Shown here: in pieces, positions 1-10,322 of the stretch
Layout: each line of letters opens with the position of its first letter
How positions within the stretch are numbered: the first letter of the stretch is position 1
Origin: Larix sibirica
Taxonomy: Eukaryota > Streptophyta > Pinopsida > Pinales > Pinaceae
DNA length: 32,272 nt
Assembly (NCBI GenBank): GCA_004151065.3
Contig: NWUY0300008288.1
Location: 7,897-40,168, forward strand
Reading direction: 5' to 3'
Position numbers and translations under genes: made by a program
Notes under the pieces: model-generated
What the model was told of the DNA's origin: nothing
Databases searched by the model: none
The model's input: the letters and a program-made list of their open reading frames with translations, nothing else

Positions 1-299
1 TGTCATCAAATGATCAACCTATTATAGGAGCTATTAGTATAGGAGAGGTAGGGAGTGCCTTCGGAGCATGCTCCCAAAACTGGGAGCGAGCTTCGAGAGT
101 GGGAACAAGGGGGGTGGGGAAGCTCCCTCACAACAAAGCTCCAAAGGCTCTTTAAAAGGTATCACTCCAAGGAAAAGGCCCTAAAAGGTGGAGTGCTTCC
201 TCAAGAAGGAGAATGCTCTCCATGAAAAGGCTCCAAAAAGCACGCACGGAAAAAATATGGTGCAACTCTTTAAAAGGTAGTTCTGGAATTGCTAACTTC

Positions 300-1040
300 C
301 TCAATATTTATCAGATTTTCTATTATAACCACTTTTCGGAAATCCCATGGCCACTCTACATGTAATGATGTTGAGATGGCTCAATTCTAGGAACTCTGTC
401 AAAAGGCAACTGCTCTCGAAGCTAGGATGCCCCTCCAAAAACATCCCATCAAAAATTACCTAAATGAGTGTGTAAAGTTAAACAACCCTCCAAAGGGTGG
501 GCGCTCATCAAGGGAAAACCAATGAATGTAGAACAAGTCAACAAGTACAAGAGGTTGCTTCCATACATCAAGAGGTCAAACACTCAACCAACAAATAGAT
601 CTATGTGCAATACTCCATCAAGTGGGGAAGAGCCTCAAAATATTTGCAATGAATGTCCACATAACAACCAAACCCCAACCTCCATGCCAATTCATCAACC
701 CATGAACCAAGGAGACCATCAGTCAAAACTAGGAGCATCCAACTCAAGAACAAGTGTCCACAGTACATAACCAACAGATGAGGAAGGGGGCAGCCCTTTC
801 TACAAGCCACTAGTATGCCACCACACATGCCACAAGAGAGAAACAAGGAAGGCCCTTAACCAAAGATGATAACCCAAAAGCGCTATGATGACATTTATGT
901 GCCAAGGATCAAGAACACTCCACAAGAAAAGGCTTCCCCAAGCATCAAGACTCGGCCATCCAAATCTCCATCAACATGTAACCCGCTGCTGAAAATGTGA
1001 TAAAAATCGCATGTGGACACTCATGCAAAATGGGGGCCCA
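300..1040 (+). pseudogene. Gag-side relic of the gypsy element, unconfirmed
   Basis: This is the stretch immediately upstream of RT. One frame reads through 468-770 (100 codons) with a Gln/Asn/Pro-rich composition, and another reads a short helical Leu/Glu/Lys segment around 390-510. No CCHC zinc knuckle, capsid homology or protease D[ST]G motif is visible. The position fits gag-protease, but the sequence itself does not prove it. Positions 60-260 are rich in short purine-rich repeats around AAAAGGCTCC and have no readable protein. Confidence 0.3.
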
Positions 1041-1050
1041 GGGGTAACAG

Positions 1051-1640
1051 TACCCATATCGATTACCTACAATGGATGACATATTAGATTGTTTGGCTGA
1101 TGCAAAAAATTTCTCCAATGTGGATTTGAGGAGTGGTTACTATCAGATCCAGATTCAAGAAGGTGATGAATGCAAGACATGGTTCAAAATCTGGAATGGT
1201 TTGTATGAATGGTTGGTGATGTAATTTGGATTGTCTAATGCGCTGGCCACTTTTAGGTTTTATGTGAATGATGACTCAGGTATTTAGGCCTTACTTTGGA
1301 AAATTTATCATAAGTTACTTGGATGACATTTTGATTTTTAGTACAAACCTGGAAGAGCATTTGAAACATTTGAAAATAGTGCTTGATACACTTAGAATAG
1401 ACAGATTATTTGTGAATTTTGTAGAGACAAGTTGGTTTTCCTTGGGAATGTGATTCAGTAGAGGGAGTCAGCATGAACCCAGTAAAGATTAGAGCCATAC
1501 TTTAATGGTAAATTCCTCAAAACATTATAGATGTGAGGATTTTTCCTGGGTTAGTAAACTTTTACAAGAGATTTATCAGAAATTTCAGCGTAGTAAGTGC
1601 TCAATTTATCGATTGCACAGGAGGGAAGGTTTTTCATGGA
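1051..1640 (+). pseudogene. Ty3/gypsy reverse transcriptase relic
   Basis: From 1051 the frame gives YPYRLPTMDDILDCLADAKN followed by FSNVDLRSGYYQIQ, the standard gypsy RT palm start, then an in-frame TAA where the family has a residue before FGLSNA. A frameshift near 1266 moves to the frame starting at 1268. That frame holds FRPYFGKFIISYLDDILIFS, where YLDD is the catalytic motif, and EEHLKHL. A further shift after 1453 gives the thumb segment with VKIRAI and FLGLVNFYKRFIRNFS. The catalytic aspartates are intact, but the frame is broken at least three times. Confidence 0.9.
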
Positions 1641-2033
1641 CTAAGGAAACCGAAAGAAGCTTTGAACATCTCAAATGGAAGGTGATCAAAGCTCTAATCC
1701 TAGCATAACCACACATTGAGAAGATATTTACCATCAAGGTGATGCTCCAGCAGTGGTGAATACTGGTGATTGAAAGAAAGTTGAGCCAAGAGGGCAAACC
1801 AGTGGCCTATTTTAGTGAAAAGCTCAAACATGCCAAGAAAAGATATGGCACTTATGACAAAAATTATATGCTGTTGTCCAAACATTGAAACGATGGGGCC
1901 ACTGAAATATGTAAATTCTCAAATTAAGTTGTCCCATAAGCATGCTAAATGGGTCTCATTTCTGTTAAGTTGTACATTTGTAGTGCAGCATATAAGTGGA
2001 AAAACTAATGTTGTAACTTGTGGCTAATGTTTT
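1640..2033 (+). pseudogene. Ty3/gypsy RNase H relic
   Basis: FSWTKETERSFEHLKWKVI at the start matches the RT-RNase H connection of gypsy elements. Next, in changing frames, come FTIKVDA (the first catalytic Asp region), a G-x-PVAYFSEKLKHAKKRYGTYD segment, and near 1945-2030 HKHAKWVSFL followed by FVVQHISGKTNVV. That last segment precedes the usual DALSR end of this domain. Several stops and frameshifts interrupt it. Confidence 0.85.
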
Positions 2034-2059
2034 AAGTAGGAGACGTCACCTACTTGTCA

Positions 2060-2990
2060 AAATGACCAATGAGGTTGTTAGTTTTGAAGAAATGAAGGAA
2101 GAATATGCAACTGATCCCTATTTCAGCCAAATATTGATGCTCTCAACATCCCAGGAAATGCAGAAAAGGTTTTTATGAGGAATAATTGTTGGCCGATGGA
2201 TTTTTGTTCAAGGACACCAACTTTGTATTCCCATTGAGCCTAGGAGGGAAAAGCTGATAAGGGAAATGCATTCAAATGCCTTAGAAGGTCATTTTGGTAG
2301 AGAAAAGACTTACATATTGGTAAGTTAAAAGTTTTGATGACCCCAGATGAAGAAGGAAATCGGTAAATTTGTTTCTACATGCAGAATTTGTCAGGTGCTA
2401 AAAGGTGGACATCAGAACATGGGTTTGTATAAACCCTTACCAGTTCCAAAGGGGCCGTGGATGAGCATTTCCATGGACTTTGTCTTGGGGTTACCTTGTA
2501 CTCAAAGAGGTAATGATTCTATATTCGTGGACCAATTATCCAAAATGGCTCACTTTATTCCATGTAAGAAACTAATGATGCAAGTAAGATTGATGATTTG
2601 TTCTTCAAAGAAACTGTGCACTTACATGGGCAGCGCAAGACAATTACTAGGGACCAGCATACAAAGTTTCTTAGTTACTTTTGGAGAAGATTATGGAGGA
2701 AGATTGACAGCAAATTGCACTATAGTTCAGCCTATCAAACGGATGGGAAAACCGAGGCAGTTTATTTCAGAGCCTTGCTGGTGAGAGTCCAAGGCAATGG
2801 GATTTGATTTTGGCACAAGCTATTTTGCTTTCAATTCCAGCGTCAACAGGTCTACAGGTAAGTCCCCTTTCCAGATTGTTTCTAGAGACATACTAAAAGG
2901 GATAGTGGATCTCATGATCTTCCTAGGGAAGTCAAGTTAATCAAAGTACAGAGGATTTTGTGAATCATATGAATGATATGCAGCAAGAAG
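2060..2990 (+). pseudogene. Ty3/gypsy integrase relic
   Basis: The HHCC zinc-binding region is readable: HSNALEGHFGREKTY, then [12 protein letters not shown] near 2370-2410. The catalytic core follows with [14 protein letters not shown] (first Asp). Near 2640-2760, in a shifted frame, are [15 protein letters not shown] (second Asp region) and [14 protein letters not shown], close to the core consensus. The 145-codon frame 2347-2784 is the longest intact piece. A frameshift near 2600 and later stops disable it. Confidence 0.9.
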
Positions 2991-3119
2991 TTAGGCTGGA
3001 GCTGCAACTCACAGATGAGAAGTATAAGATAAGTGCACGTGTACAACAGAGAGCAAAGGTGTACTAGGAGGATGAACAAATCATGGTTTTCCAGCATAAA
3101 GAAAGATTCTCTAAAGGGA

Positions 3120-3498
3120 CTTATCATAAATTGAAACCAAAGAAAATTGTTCCATTCAGAATACTTAAGCGGATAAATGAAAATGCCTATTTGTTAGATC
3201 TGCCCGAAGAATTCGACAGCAATCTCATCTTTAATGTTGCAAACATATATACTTATTAGGGAGGTACCCAATAAATTCAAGAGGAGAACATGCTTGAAGT
3301 ATGTACCTGACAATGACCACACAGAAAAAGGAGCACGTTGAAAAAATGGTGGATATTAAGGTTACTGCTACAAGGTCAAAGAGTTATAAACTGTATTTTA
3401 TAATAAGGCAGGTATTACCAAACTCCAATAACACCTGGAGCACACAAGAAGAACTCACAAATTTGACTGAATTAGACTTCCTTGAACCTGGAGGTTAA
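3120..3498 (+). pseudogene. Gypsy integrase C-terminus and chromodomain relic
   Basis: From about 3125 the frame reads KLKPKKIVPFRILKRINENA, then YLLDLPEEFDSNLIFNVANI, the conserved GPY/F-type integrase tail. In 3301-3498 the last 35 or so codons contain VTATRSKSYKLYF and NTWSTQEELTNL, matching the strand-strand-helix layout of a chromodomain, then a stop at 3496. In living chromoviruses this domain directs insertion by binding histone marks. Its presence assigns the element to the chromovirus branch. Confidence 0.75.
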
Positions 3499-3504
3499 GA
3501 ATTT

Positions 3505-3520
3505 TGAAAGAAGGGGAGGA
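3505..3520 (+). other. Polypurine tract of the gypsy element
   Basis: An almost pure purine run, GAAAGAAGGGGAGGA, lies just after the chromodomain stop and directly abuts TGATGCAC, the presumed LTR start. This is where plus-strand DNA synthesis of an LTR retrotransposon is primed. Confidence 0.7.
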
Positions 3521-4271
3521 TGATGCACAACGAATCCATTCATGAGATCTTCCAGCTGCTGGATGGTCGTGTTATTGAGTAAAACTAGGGTCTTGTTCCA
3601 CCTAAAATTGAGTTTTTTAGTAGTGCCCCTTTCAGTGGGGATTGTAATAAATGTAGTTGAAGTAAAGTGGAAAACTCAGTTTAAACAAGGGAGTTTGTTT
3701 TTGGTTAATTAGGTAGAATCTGGGAGGTGGGCAGGTACAGAATTCTGGAGAGACTACAATGTATTAGTTTTGTAGAGTTAATAAAAATAACATGGTTATT
3801 TTTTTAGCCACTGTCATTGGTAGTAGTTACTGTGGTTTGAGCCTCTCTATACTGAATGAATTCAGCAACTAAGATCTCTTGATTTTTTAGAGTGTTGCAG
3901 GAATAAAGGGCCCCTAGTAACCATGTTTGCAGGGTTTAGCTGTTGGGAGCCTGTGTAAGATACAGTCCACTACAAGCAACTTCAGTTCTGTTATCAGAAT
4001 CCATCTATTTCAGACTGAAGTTGAGGCAGGTTTTAGACTACTGATAATCTATTTTCAGACTTTCATCTACACCAGAGTGTGCATCTACATCATCGTGTAT
4101 CCAGAAGACCAGATCTATATATTATGCAAGTTCCCAGTTATTTTCTTTGAATATTCTCCCTTCTTTGTGACATCGCAGTTGGAATTTGGGCTTGTTAAAT
4201 CATCCTACAGAAAGTTTTAAACCCAAAAACTACAGATTAATAGCTTTTATCTGCAGTTTTTCTCATTGTCA
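3521..4271 (+). repeat. 3' LTR (start firm, end uncertain)
   Basis: The LTR starts with TG at 3521 right after the polypurine tract. Its partner is outside the window, so the end cannot be fixed by comparison. A CA end at 4270-4271 would give about 751 bp with TGA/TCA termini; shorter ends are possible. The stretch has no protein frame of note. An imperfect hairpin with 11-bp arms lies at 4227-4237 and 4249-4259. Confidence 0.45.
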
Positions 4272-4272
4272 G

Positions 4273-4610
4273 GTCATCCTAGTGATACTTCAAGATATGC
4301 AAACTCACAAGACAAGATTATTATAAAAGGAGATGAAGTTGTGTTTGCGAATGCCAAATGCAACAATCAGGTACTCCCAATTTTAAGTTGTTTTCCCAAC
4401 TTATAGGCTTATAGCCAGGTACAGTTACCAGGGATAATGTTATACATAATTGACTTCATGACTTGAAATCGTCTAAGAGTAGCATTAAAAGGCCTATTCC
4501 CTTAGCATTCTATTGACAGATATATTTCCAATTCAAAGGCCAAAACATATTCACCACTCGAGGAGATTGATATCAATGGTTTCAATTCTAGATTTATCGG
4601 AAGTGGGTAG
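4273..4610 (+). CDS. Possible 3' end of a host gene: two exons in frame
   Basis: An acceptor TTGTCAG precedes a block (4273-4370) open in only one frame, giving 32 codons ending FANAKCNNQ, followed by a GT donor (GTACTC). The intron would be 4371-4505, ending in a pyrimidine-rich CCCTTAG. The next block continues in the same phase for 34 codons (HSIDRYISNS, then KTYSPLEEIDINGFNSRFIG) to TAG at 4608-4610. Exactly one splice choice keeps the frame. Against this, an alternative frame stays open 4513-4707, and I recognise no family. The gypsy element lies immediately upstream, as if inserted in the preceding intron. It could be a decayed gene tail. Confidence 0.35.
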
Positions 4611-4899
4611 CTTAAGAGATCAGGATTCAACAGAAGCAGACCGTGGATCTGCTAGTTTGGAGCCAAGATTTTACAAGTATGTAGCATGTAGACATCTCCT
4701 CTTATAATTTTTTAAGAGTTTTAATTAGTCAGCTGGGCACACAATCATTGCAAACAAGTACACTGTACCAAATTATATGAAAAGAAAGCAAATGGCAAAC
4801 ACATGAGCGGATCGAACCCTAGAATATATATAAATGGGTTTTAAAGCAGTTTCTCTAAATACCACACAACTTATTTCATCAAGTTACAGTATACTGATG

Positions 4900-5192
4900 T
4901 ATCAAAATACGCAGTCTTATCCAAATACAGCCCTTAATACATCCTTATTGACCATAATTACATCACAATACTGAAAGCCAGCTAAATAAAAGATCAGACA
5001 AAAAAAAATACCATAAACAAATCATTGAAGGCACTTGGATTATAGCTCCTAGGATTCAATCCTGGAACTAAATCTTTAGATTTAAGCTGTCAATTCCTTC
5101 AAATCTCACAATATCTATGGACAATGAACATACAGTTATGACTGACCACGATCCGAAATCCCATCAACTCTCATGATTTGAGTCACTGGCTC
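4900..5192 (-). other. Probable 3' UTR of the small minus-strand gene
   Basis: Downstream of the TAA, the minus strand is T- and TG-rich, with TTGTTTATGG, TGTGATGTAATTATGG and AATAAG motifs typical of plant far- and near-upstream polyadenylation elements. No other frame is open here. It converges with the plus-strand exon pair ending at 4610. Confidence 0.3.
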
Positions 5193-5333
5193 TTAGCTTG
5201 CTTGGGCAACTTCTTTCTTCTTCCCGACATGTTTCACCTTCTCCCAACCAGACTTGATGGCAAGCTTCACTGACTTGAATCCTTTGCTGAACAGCTTCTT
5301 TAAATCAGCTGTTTTTGTTTTAAAGTCAGCCAT
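5193..5333 (-). CDS. 46-residue Lys-rich 11-mer-repeat protein
   Basis: The ATG at 5333 sits in a good plant context (AACATGGCT) and opens 46 codons to TAA at 5193-5195. The product has 13 Lys against 4 acidic residues. It contains three aligned 11-residue units starting at F4, F15 and I26, sharing a hydrophobic first residue, an aliphatic eighth residue (L11, V22, V33) and Lys ninth. Residues L11, F15, F19, V22, I26, W30 and V33 form one apolar face of a helix, and Lys fills the other. There is no signal peptide. This design is known from membrane- or lipid-surface-binding helices and some LEA proteins. I do not recognise the family, and the role is inferred. The open frame extends upstream in frame to 5408, but the exon acceptor near 5345 favours this start. 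Confidence 0.55.
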   Translation of the reverse strand: MADFKTKTADLKKLFSKGFKSVKLAIKSGWEKVKHVGKKKEVAQAS

Positions 5334-5344
5334 GTTTAGATCAG

Positions 5345-5598
5345 CTACGTGCAACAAAATGCCCAGAGATATAACCACCAGGTGACCCAATATCAGTCCA
5401 CAAATCAACTTTCAATACCCACAAACCTTTCAGCTTGTGCTGGCAACAGTCAGTCCACAAACAAACACTATCAGTCATATGGATGAGTCCTCAACAACAT
5501 GCAAGAACGAAGACATGATCAATCAAGATGCATAGATATGCATGTCAAAGCATTAACGGGAGAAAAATAAAGTTAATCATAACAAGGCAGTTACTCAC
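5345..5598 (-). other. Predicted leader intron of the small minus-strand gene
   Basis: On the minus strand, the exon ends in CCTGTG followed by the strong donor GTGAGT at 5598. The acceptor GCACGTAG ends at 5345, eleven bases before the ATG of the 46-codon frame. Leader introns of this kind are common in highly expressed plant genes. No transcript evidence is available. Confidence 0.4.
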
Positions 5599-5630
5599 CA
5601 CAGGCAACAGAGCAGAATCTCTCTTTTATC

Positions 5631-5711
5631 CTAATGGATCCTGGTCATATGTTCTGTAATGACAGCATAAACGGTATCATCGTGAGGATCTTTAGAAGCG
5701 TCCAACCCCAT
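5631..5711 (-). CDS. Upstream 26-codon frame in the leader exon
   Basis: In the presumed first exon, ATG at 5711 starts 26 codons (MGLDASKDPHDDTVYAVITE, then HMTRIH) ending at TAG 5631-5633, about 30 bases before the leader donor. It could be a regulatory upstream ORF, or an N-terminal exon of an older protein broken by the TAG. The amino-acid make-up looks protein-like, which keeps the second reading open. Confidence 0.3.
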   Translation of the reverse strand: MGLDASKDPHDDTVYAVITEHMTRIH

Positions 5712-5758
5712 TTTTAAATGTGAAAATGCCAGCTGGGTGAGGAATCCGGCTTTGTCAA

Positions 5759-5812
5759 CTTGGGTCAGCTGTAATGGTAGAAGATCTTGGGTCAGCTGTA
5801 ATGGTAAAAGAT
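5759..5812. repeat. 27-bp tandem repeat, two units
   Basis: Units 5759-5785 and 5786-5812 share CTTGGGTCAGCTGTAATGGT and differ by one base (G/A). They lie about 50-100 bp upstream of the leader frame of the minus-strand gene, so they fall in its promoter or 5' leader. The same pair appears at 7706-7759 in the second, probably artefactual, copy. Confidence 0.85.
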
Positions 5813-5829
5813 CTCGGGTTTAAAGTAAT

Positions 5830-6590
5830 ATGTAAGATTTGAGCGGCGTGTTTGATGCTGGCATTCAAATCGCTTATTTTCTTTGAAACTACAAAGGACA
5901 AGGTTTAAATCATAATTTTAATGATCAGGATGAATTCGGATATGTCATACTACTGTAAGATTCTAATCTGTAAATAGTGAGACCACATTTAGAATTCTTG
6001 GATTGAAAAGACTGAGTAGACAAATTACAGCGTAATATTTAAGTAGTTGGATAAATATTATGAATATTTTTATGATTCCATTGTGCGTTACGAAGCTCGG
6101 AGGTATTTACATCACTTGAAAAACCTGAAAACAAATCAAATCAAAACCAAAATTCCCATCCAGATGAAAAAAATAAAACGCATTTGGGTGAATCTTGATT
6201 TATAACGTGTCAAGAGAAATATGGTGAATCCTAAGTGGTTGCATAGAATGGATTTCAATGATAGGGAATCCAAAAGAAAATAATGACCAATCATTCTTAT
6301 CCACACCTTGCTACATCACATTCAAATCTACTTGGTGGTGTATCACAATCATAACGACTTGGAGGTCACATGGGACCACGTTGCTCTGCAACCTATCTTG
6401 AGGATGTGGCCAATAAGATCAATCAGAATTAATTGCCATTTGTTCGCTTTGGAAGATTTTTTCCATAAAATAAGTGTTTATTGTATTAATAATTGTATGT
6501 ATGAGAAGAGAATACATAATTAAGTTTATGTGATTGTCTTGGTGGGATATTTAGTTAGTTAAATAATAATAATAATAATAATAAATAAAT
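5830..6590. other. Non-coding stretch upstream of the small gene
   Basis: This is AT-rich sequence. A 71-codon plus-strand frame (6308-6523) shows no protein character. A run of seven ATA units followed by AATAAAT lies at 6563-6590, directly before the N. Such a run could have ended the contig. Confidence 0.5.
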
Positions 6591-6592
6591 AA

Positions 6593-6593
6593 N
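6593..6593. other. Single N: contig join
   Basis: The ambiguous base separates the two near-identical 1.95-kb copies and marks the point where the sequence restarts at the equivalent of 4647. Two other lone Ns occur in the window (17060, 27901). Confidence 0.9.
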
Positions 6594-8537
6594 ATCTGCT
6601 AGTTTGGAGCCAAGATTTTACAAGTATGTAGCATGTAGACATCTCCTCTTATAATTTTTTAAGAGTTTTAATTAGTCAGCTGGGCACACAATCATTGCAA
6701 ACAAGTACACTGTACCAAATTATATGAAAAGAAAGCAAATGGCAAACACATGAGCGGATCGAACCCTAGAATATATATAAATGGGTTTTAAAGCAGTTTC
6801 TCTAAATACCACACAACTTATTTCATCAAGTTACAGTATACTGATGTATCAAAATACGCAGTCTTATCCAAATACAGCCCTTAATACATCCTTATTGACC
6901 ATAATTACATCACAATACTGAAAGCCAGCTAAATAAAAGATCAGACAAAAAAAAATACCATAAACAAATCATTGAAGGCACTTGGATTATAGCTCCTAGG
7001 ATTCAATCCTGGAACTAAATCTTTAGATTTAAGCTGTCAATTCCTTCAAATCTCACAATATCTATGGACAATGAACATACAGTTATGACTGACCACGATC
7101 CGAAATCCCATCAACTCTCATGATTTGAGTCACTGGCTCTTAGCTTGCTTGGGCAACTTCTTTCTTCTTCCCGACATGTTTCACCTTCTCCCAACCAGAC
7201 TTGATGGCAAGCTTCACTGACTTGAATCCTTTGCTGAACAGCTTCTTTAAATCAGCTGTTTTTGTTTTAAAGTCAGCCATGTTTAGATCAGCTACGTGCA
7301 ACAAAATGCCCAGAGATATAACCACCAGGTGACCCAATATCAGTCCACAAATCAACTTTCAATACCCACAAACCTTTCAGCTTGTGCTGGCAACAGTCAG
7401 TCCACAAACAAACACTATCAGTCATATGGATGAGTCCTCAACAACATGCAAGAACGAAGACATGATCAATCAAGATGCATAGATATGCATGTCAAAGCAT
7501 TAACGGGAGAAAAATAAAGTTAATCATAACAAGGCAGTTACTCACCACAGGCAACAGAGCAGAATCTCTCTTTTATCCTAATGGATCCTGGTCATATGTT
7601 CTGTAATGACAGCATAAACGGTATCATCGTGAGGATCTTTAGAAGCGTCCAACCCCATTTTTAAATGTGAAAATGCCAGCTGGGTGAGGAATCCGGCTTT
7701 GTCAACTTGGGTCAGCTGTAATGGTAGAAGATCTTGGGTCAGCTGTAATGGTAAAAGATCTCGGGTTTAAAGTAATATGTAAGATTTGAGCGGCGTGTTT
7801 GATGCTGGCATTCAAATCGCTTATTTTCTTTGAAACTACAAAGGACAAGGTTTAAATCATAATTTTAATGATCAGGATGAATTCGGATATGTCATACTAC
7901 TGTAAGATTCTAATCTGTAAATAGTGAGACCACATTTAGAATTCTTGGATTGAAAAGACTGAGTAGACAAATTACAGCGTAATATTTAAGTAGTTGGATA
8001 AATATTATGAATATTTTTATGATTCCATTGTGCGTTACGAAGCTCGGAGGTATTTACATCACTTGAAAAACCTGAAAACAAATCAAATCAAAACCAAAAT
8101 TCCCATCCAGATGAAAAAAATAAAACGCATTTGGGTGAATCTTGATTTATAACGTGTCAAGAGAAATATGGTGAATCCTAAGTGGTTGCATAGAATGGAT
8201 TTCAATGATAGGGAATCCAAAAGAAAATAATGACCAATCATTCTTATCCACACCTTGCTACATCACATTCAAATCTACTTGGTGGTGTATCACAATCATA
8301 ACGACTTGGAGGTCACATGGGACCACGTTGCTCTGCAACCTATCTTGAGGATGTGGCCAATAAGATCAATCAGAATTAATTGCCATTTGTTCGCTTTGGA
8401 AGATTTTTTCCATAAAATAAGTGTTTATTGTATTAATAATTGTATGTATGAGAAGAGAATACATAATTAAGTTTATGTGATTGTCTTGGTGGGATATTTA
8501 GTTAGTTTTATAATAATAATAATAATAATAAATAAAT
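6594..8537. repeat. Second copy of the 1.95-kb duplication
   Basis: This matches 4647-6590 with no gaps. After 8537 the sequence continues into new AT-rich DNA, whereas the first copy stops at the N. The second copy is therefore probably the true right-hand contig, and bases up to about 6592 are its overlap with the left contig. Confidence 0.9.
7140..7280 (-). CDS. 46-residue Lys-rich protein, second copy (likely the same locus)
   Basis: This is identical to the frame at 5193-5333, including the leader intron (equivalent 7292-7545) and the upstream 26-codon frame (7578-7658). If the duplication is an assembly artefact, the genome has one gene here, and this copy or the first should be dropped. 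Confidence 0.4.
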   Translation of the reverse strand: MADFKTKTADLKKLFSKGFKSVKLAIKSGWEKVKHVGKKKEVAQAS

Positions 8538-9631
8538 GTTTATTGAGAATTTATTTTATTTTTTATAATAGTATAGAAATAATTAAAAGAATTAAGTTTA
8601 TATTATATATAATTAATAGTAAAGTTGTTAATAATGATGATAATGATGTTTTTGTTAATGTTAGTGTTTTAACATTATCAAATTACAAATAAAGTTTATA
8701 AATGATATTTAATAATTAATCTAAGGTTTATATCATATAAAATCATTATTAAAATATGTTAATTCTGCTTAAAGGAAAAGTTGTTTCTTCTTATTTTATG
8801 GTTTTCTCAATAATTAAAAGATAAATGATTAAAATGAAATAAAATCATTCTTCAAAATGATATTTTAATATTTGAATGTGGTAGAAATGAAAGATCAAGA
8901 TCATTTTGGCTATTTTTAAACTAGAGCTTAAAAAGTGATTAAGTTATAAAATTGAGTAAATTTGCCGACTATGAAGGGTGGAGCATTTCAAAAGGAAACA
9001 ACGTTCAAATTCGTCCCTCATACAATGTTTTGGATTAAATTTGTCCATCACACAATGTTTTGGATTCATCACTAGTTTGACTATGAGCATTGGTCGTTAT
9101 CTTAGCAATATTCATGTTGTTCTTTGATCTCATGAGTTAGGAAGTTAATTTTGACTGATCAAGCTAGGATTGATAAAATATTTCTAGCATTTGCACTTAT
9201 TTTATTGATGATTTAATTATCATTCTAAATCTCATATTTAAACTTCATAGACGTGTAATATTTAACATTAGTGCTATGATTAATTTGAATGCCTTATTTT
9301 TATATTCCAATAGTTAAGTCCAGCTTTATATTCTCTATCTTAATAAACCCTCTAGTGACAGTTTAGTACAATAAAATTCAACCAATAAATATTTAACATT
9401 ATAATAAACATCGATCAAATACATATATTTTCGACACAAGTGCCACCATTATTACAAAAGGTGGTAGTTCATTATTAGTGTTTTTTGTAGGTCACTGAAT
9501 ATTTCTAGGAGGTTTTTATCTAAGAATGAAGGATCCCAACCTATTTCTATGTCTTATTATGGTTAATCATTTTTTTAAATGTTAAATGCAATATTTAAAA
9601 GCTTATCATTATCAAATAGGTGTTGATGTTC

Positions 9632-9765
9632 ATCTCAATGACTTCATGGCCCACATTATTTCATTTTATATTTTCACTCTACAATGAATGACATGGATAT
9701 CTCAATAACTTCATGGCCTGCTGTATTTCAATTTATATTTTCACCTCACAATGAATGACATGGAT
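9632..9765. repeat. 67-bp tandem repeat, two units
   Basis: Units 9632-9698 and 9699-9765 align without gaps, share the ACTTCATGGCC and CAATGAATGACATGGAT blocks, and differ at about nine positions by eye. It is a local duplication with no evident function. Confidence 0.85.
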
Positions 9766-10322
9766 ATCTTAAATTTTAATTAGATTGTTGTGATTGTGTT
9801 GAAAAAGATGTGCATGACTCTCCTCATCATACAAAAAAAACCACACCCTTAATTCCAAACTCCAATTATTAAGAAATGTAAAAAAGGCATATTACCTCGT
9901 TATCCCCTTATCCCTATTTCTAAAGAAAAATTAATAATAAAACTTACTTTAATAATTAAGATATGACATCCTCCATAATCAATAATGTGTTATTATGACA
10001 TTTAAGAAATTAAAATATTTTTTATTAAATAAATATTCAAATAATTACTTATTAAAAATGACACCCCAATGATCTTCTCTTTGAAAATGGTAAAGTTCCA
10101 AGAAAAAATGTGGAGAAAGATGGCAAAAAAGGAAGTACCCAAAAATGGGTCACTTTAGTTTTCTTTAAAAAAACAAAAAGTTTGGAAATCACACCTAAAT
10201 AAGCCAAGCTCTGGCCAACAACATGCCATGAATTTAATTAAGTACTAATTTTAAGCTTTGGATGGTTTTTATGCCCTCTTGAAAAGTCTTAAATCCAAAA
10301 ATAATTGTGTACTAAAGCATGA

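Larger units (their letters stand above)
1..4271 (+). mobile_element. Degenerate Ty3/gypsy chromovirus, left end outside window
   Basis: The plus strand carries, in order, reverse transcriptase, RNase H, integrase and chromodomain relics, then a polypurine tract and the start of an LTR. This order (RT before integrase, C-terminal chromodomain) defines the Ty3/gypsy chromovirus class. Every domain is split by stops or frameshifts, so the element is dead. No 5' LTR or primer-binding site is visible, so it begins left of the window or is truncated. The right boundary depends on the LTR end, which I could not fix; 4271 is only a candidate. Confidence 0.85.
4647..6593. repeat. First copy of 1.95-kb direct duplication, probable assembly artefact
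   Basis: This segment reappears at a constant offset of 1947 bases, beginning at 6594. The copies look identical base for base from 4647 to 6560, including introns, tandem repeats and the ATA run. The only differences are AA versus TT at 6561-6562 and the last three bases. A lone N sits exactly at the junction (6593). A real tandem duplication would rarely be this clean and end exactly at an N. Two contig ends overlapping by 1.9 kb and joined without merging explain all of this. Confidence 0.9.

Noticed and set aside
6308-6523. 71-codon plus-strand frame (also 8255-8470)
   Set aside because: It lies upstream of the minus-strand gene, with no domain; it recurs only because the segment is duplicated by assembly.
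8477-8692. 71-codon plus-strand frame rich in Ile and Asn
   Set aside because: It arises from an AT-rich run of ATA repeats; low complexity, no domain.
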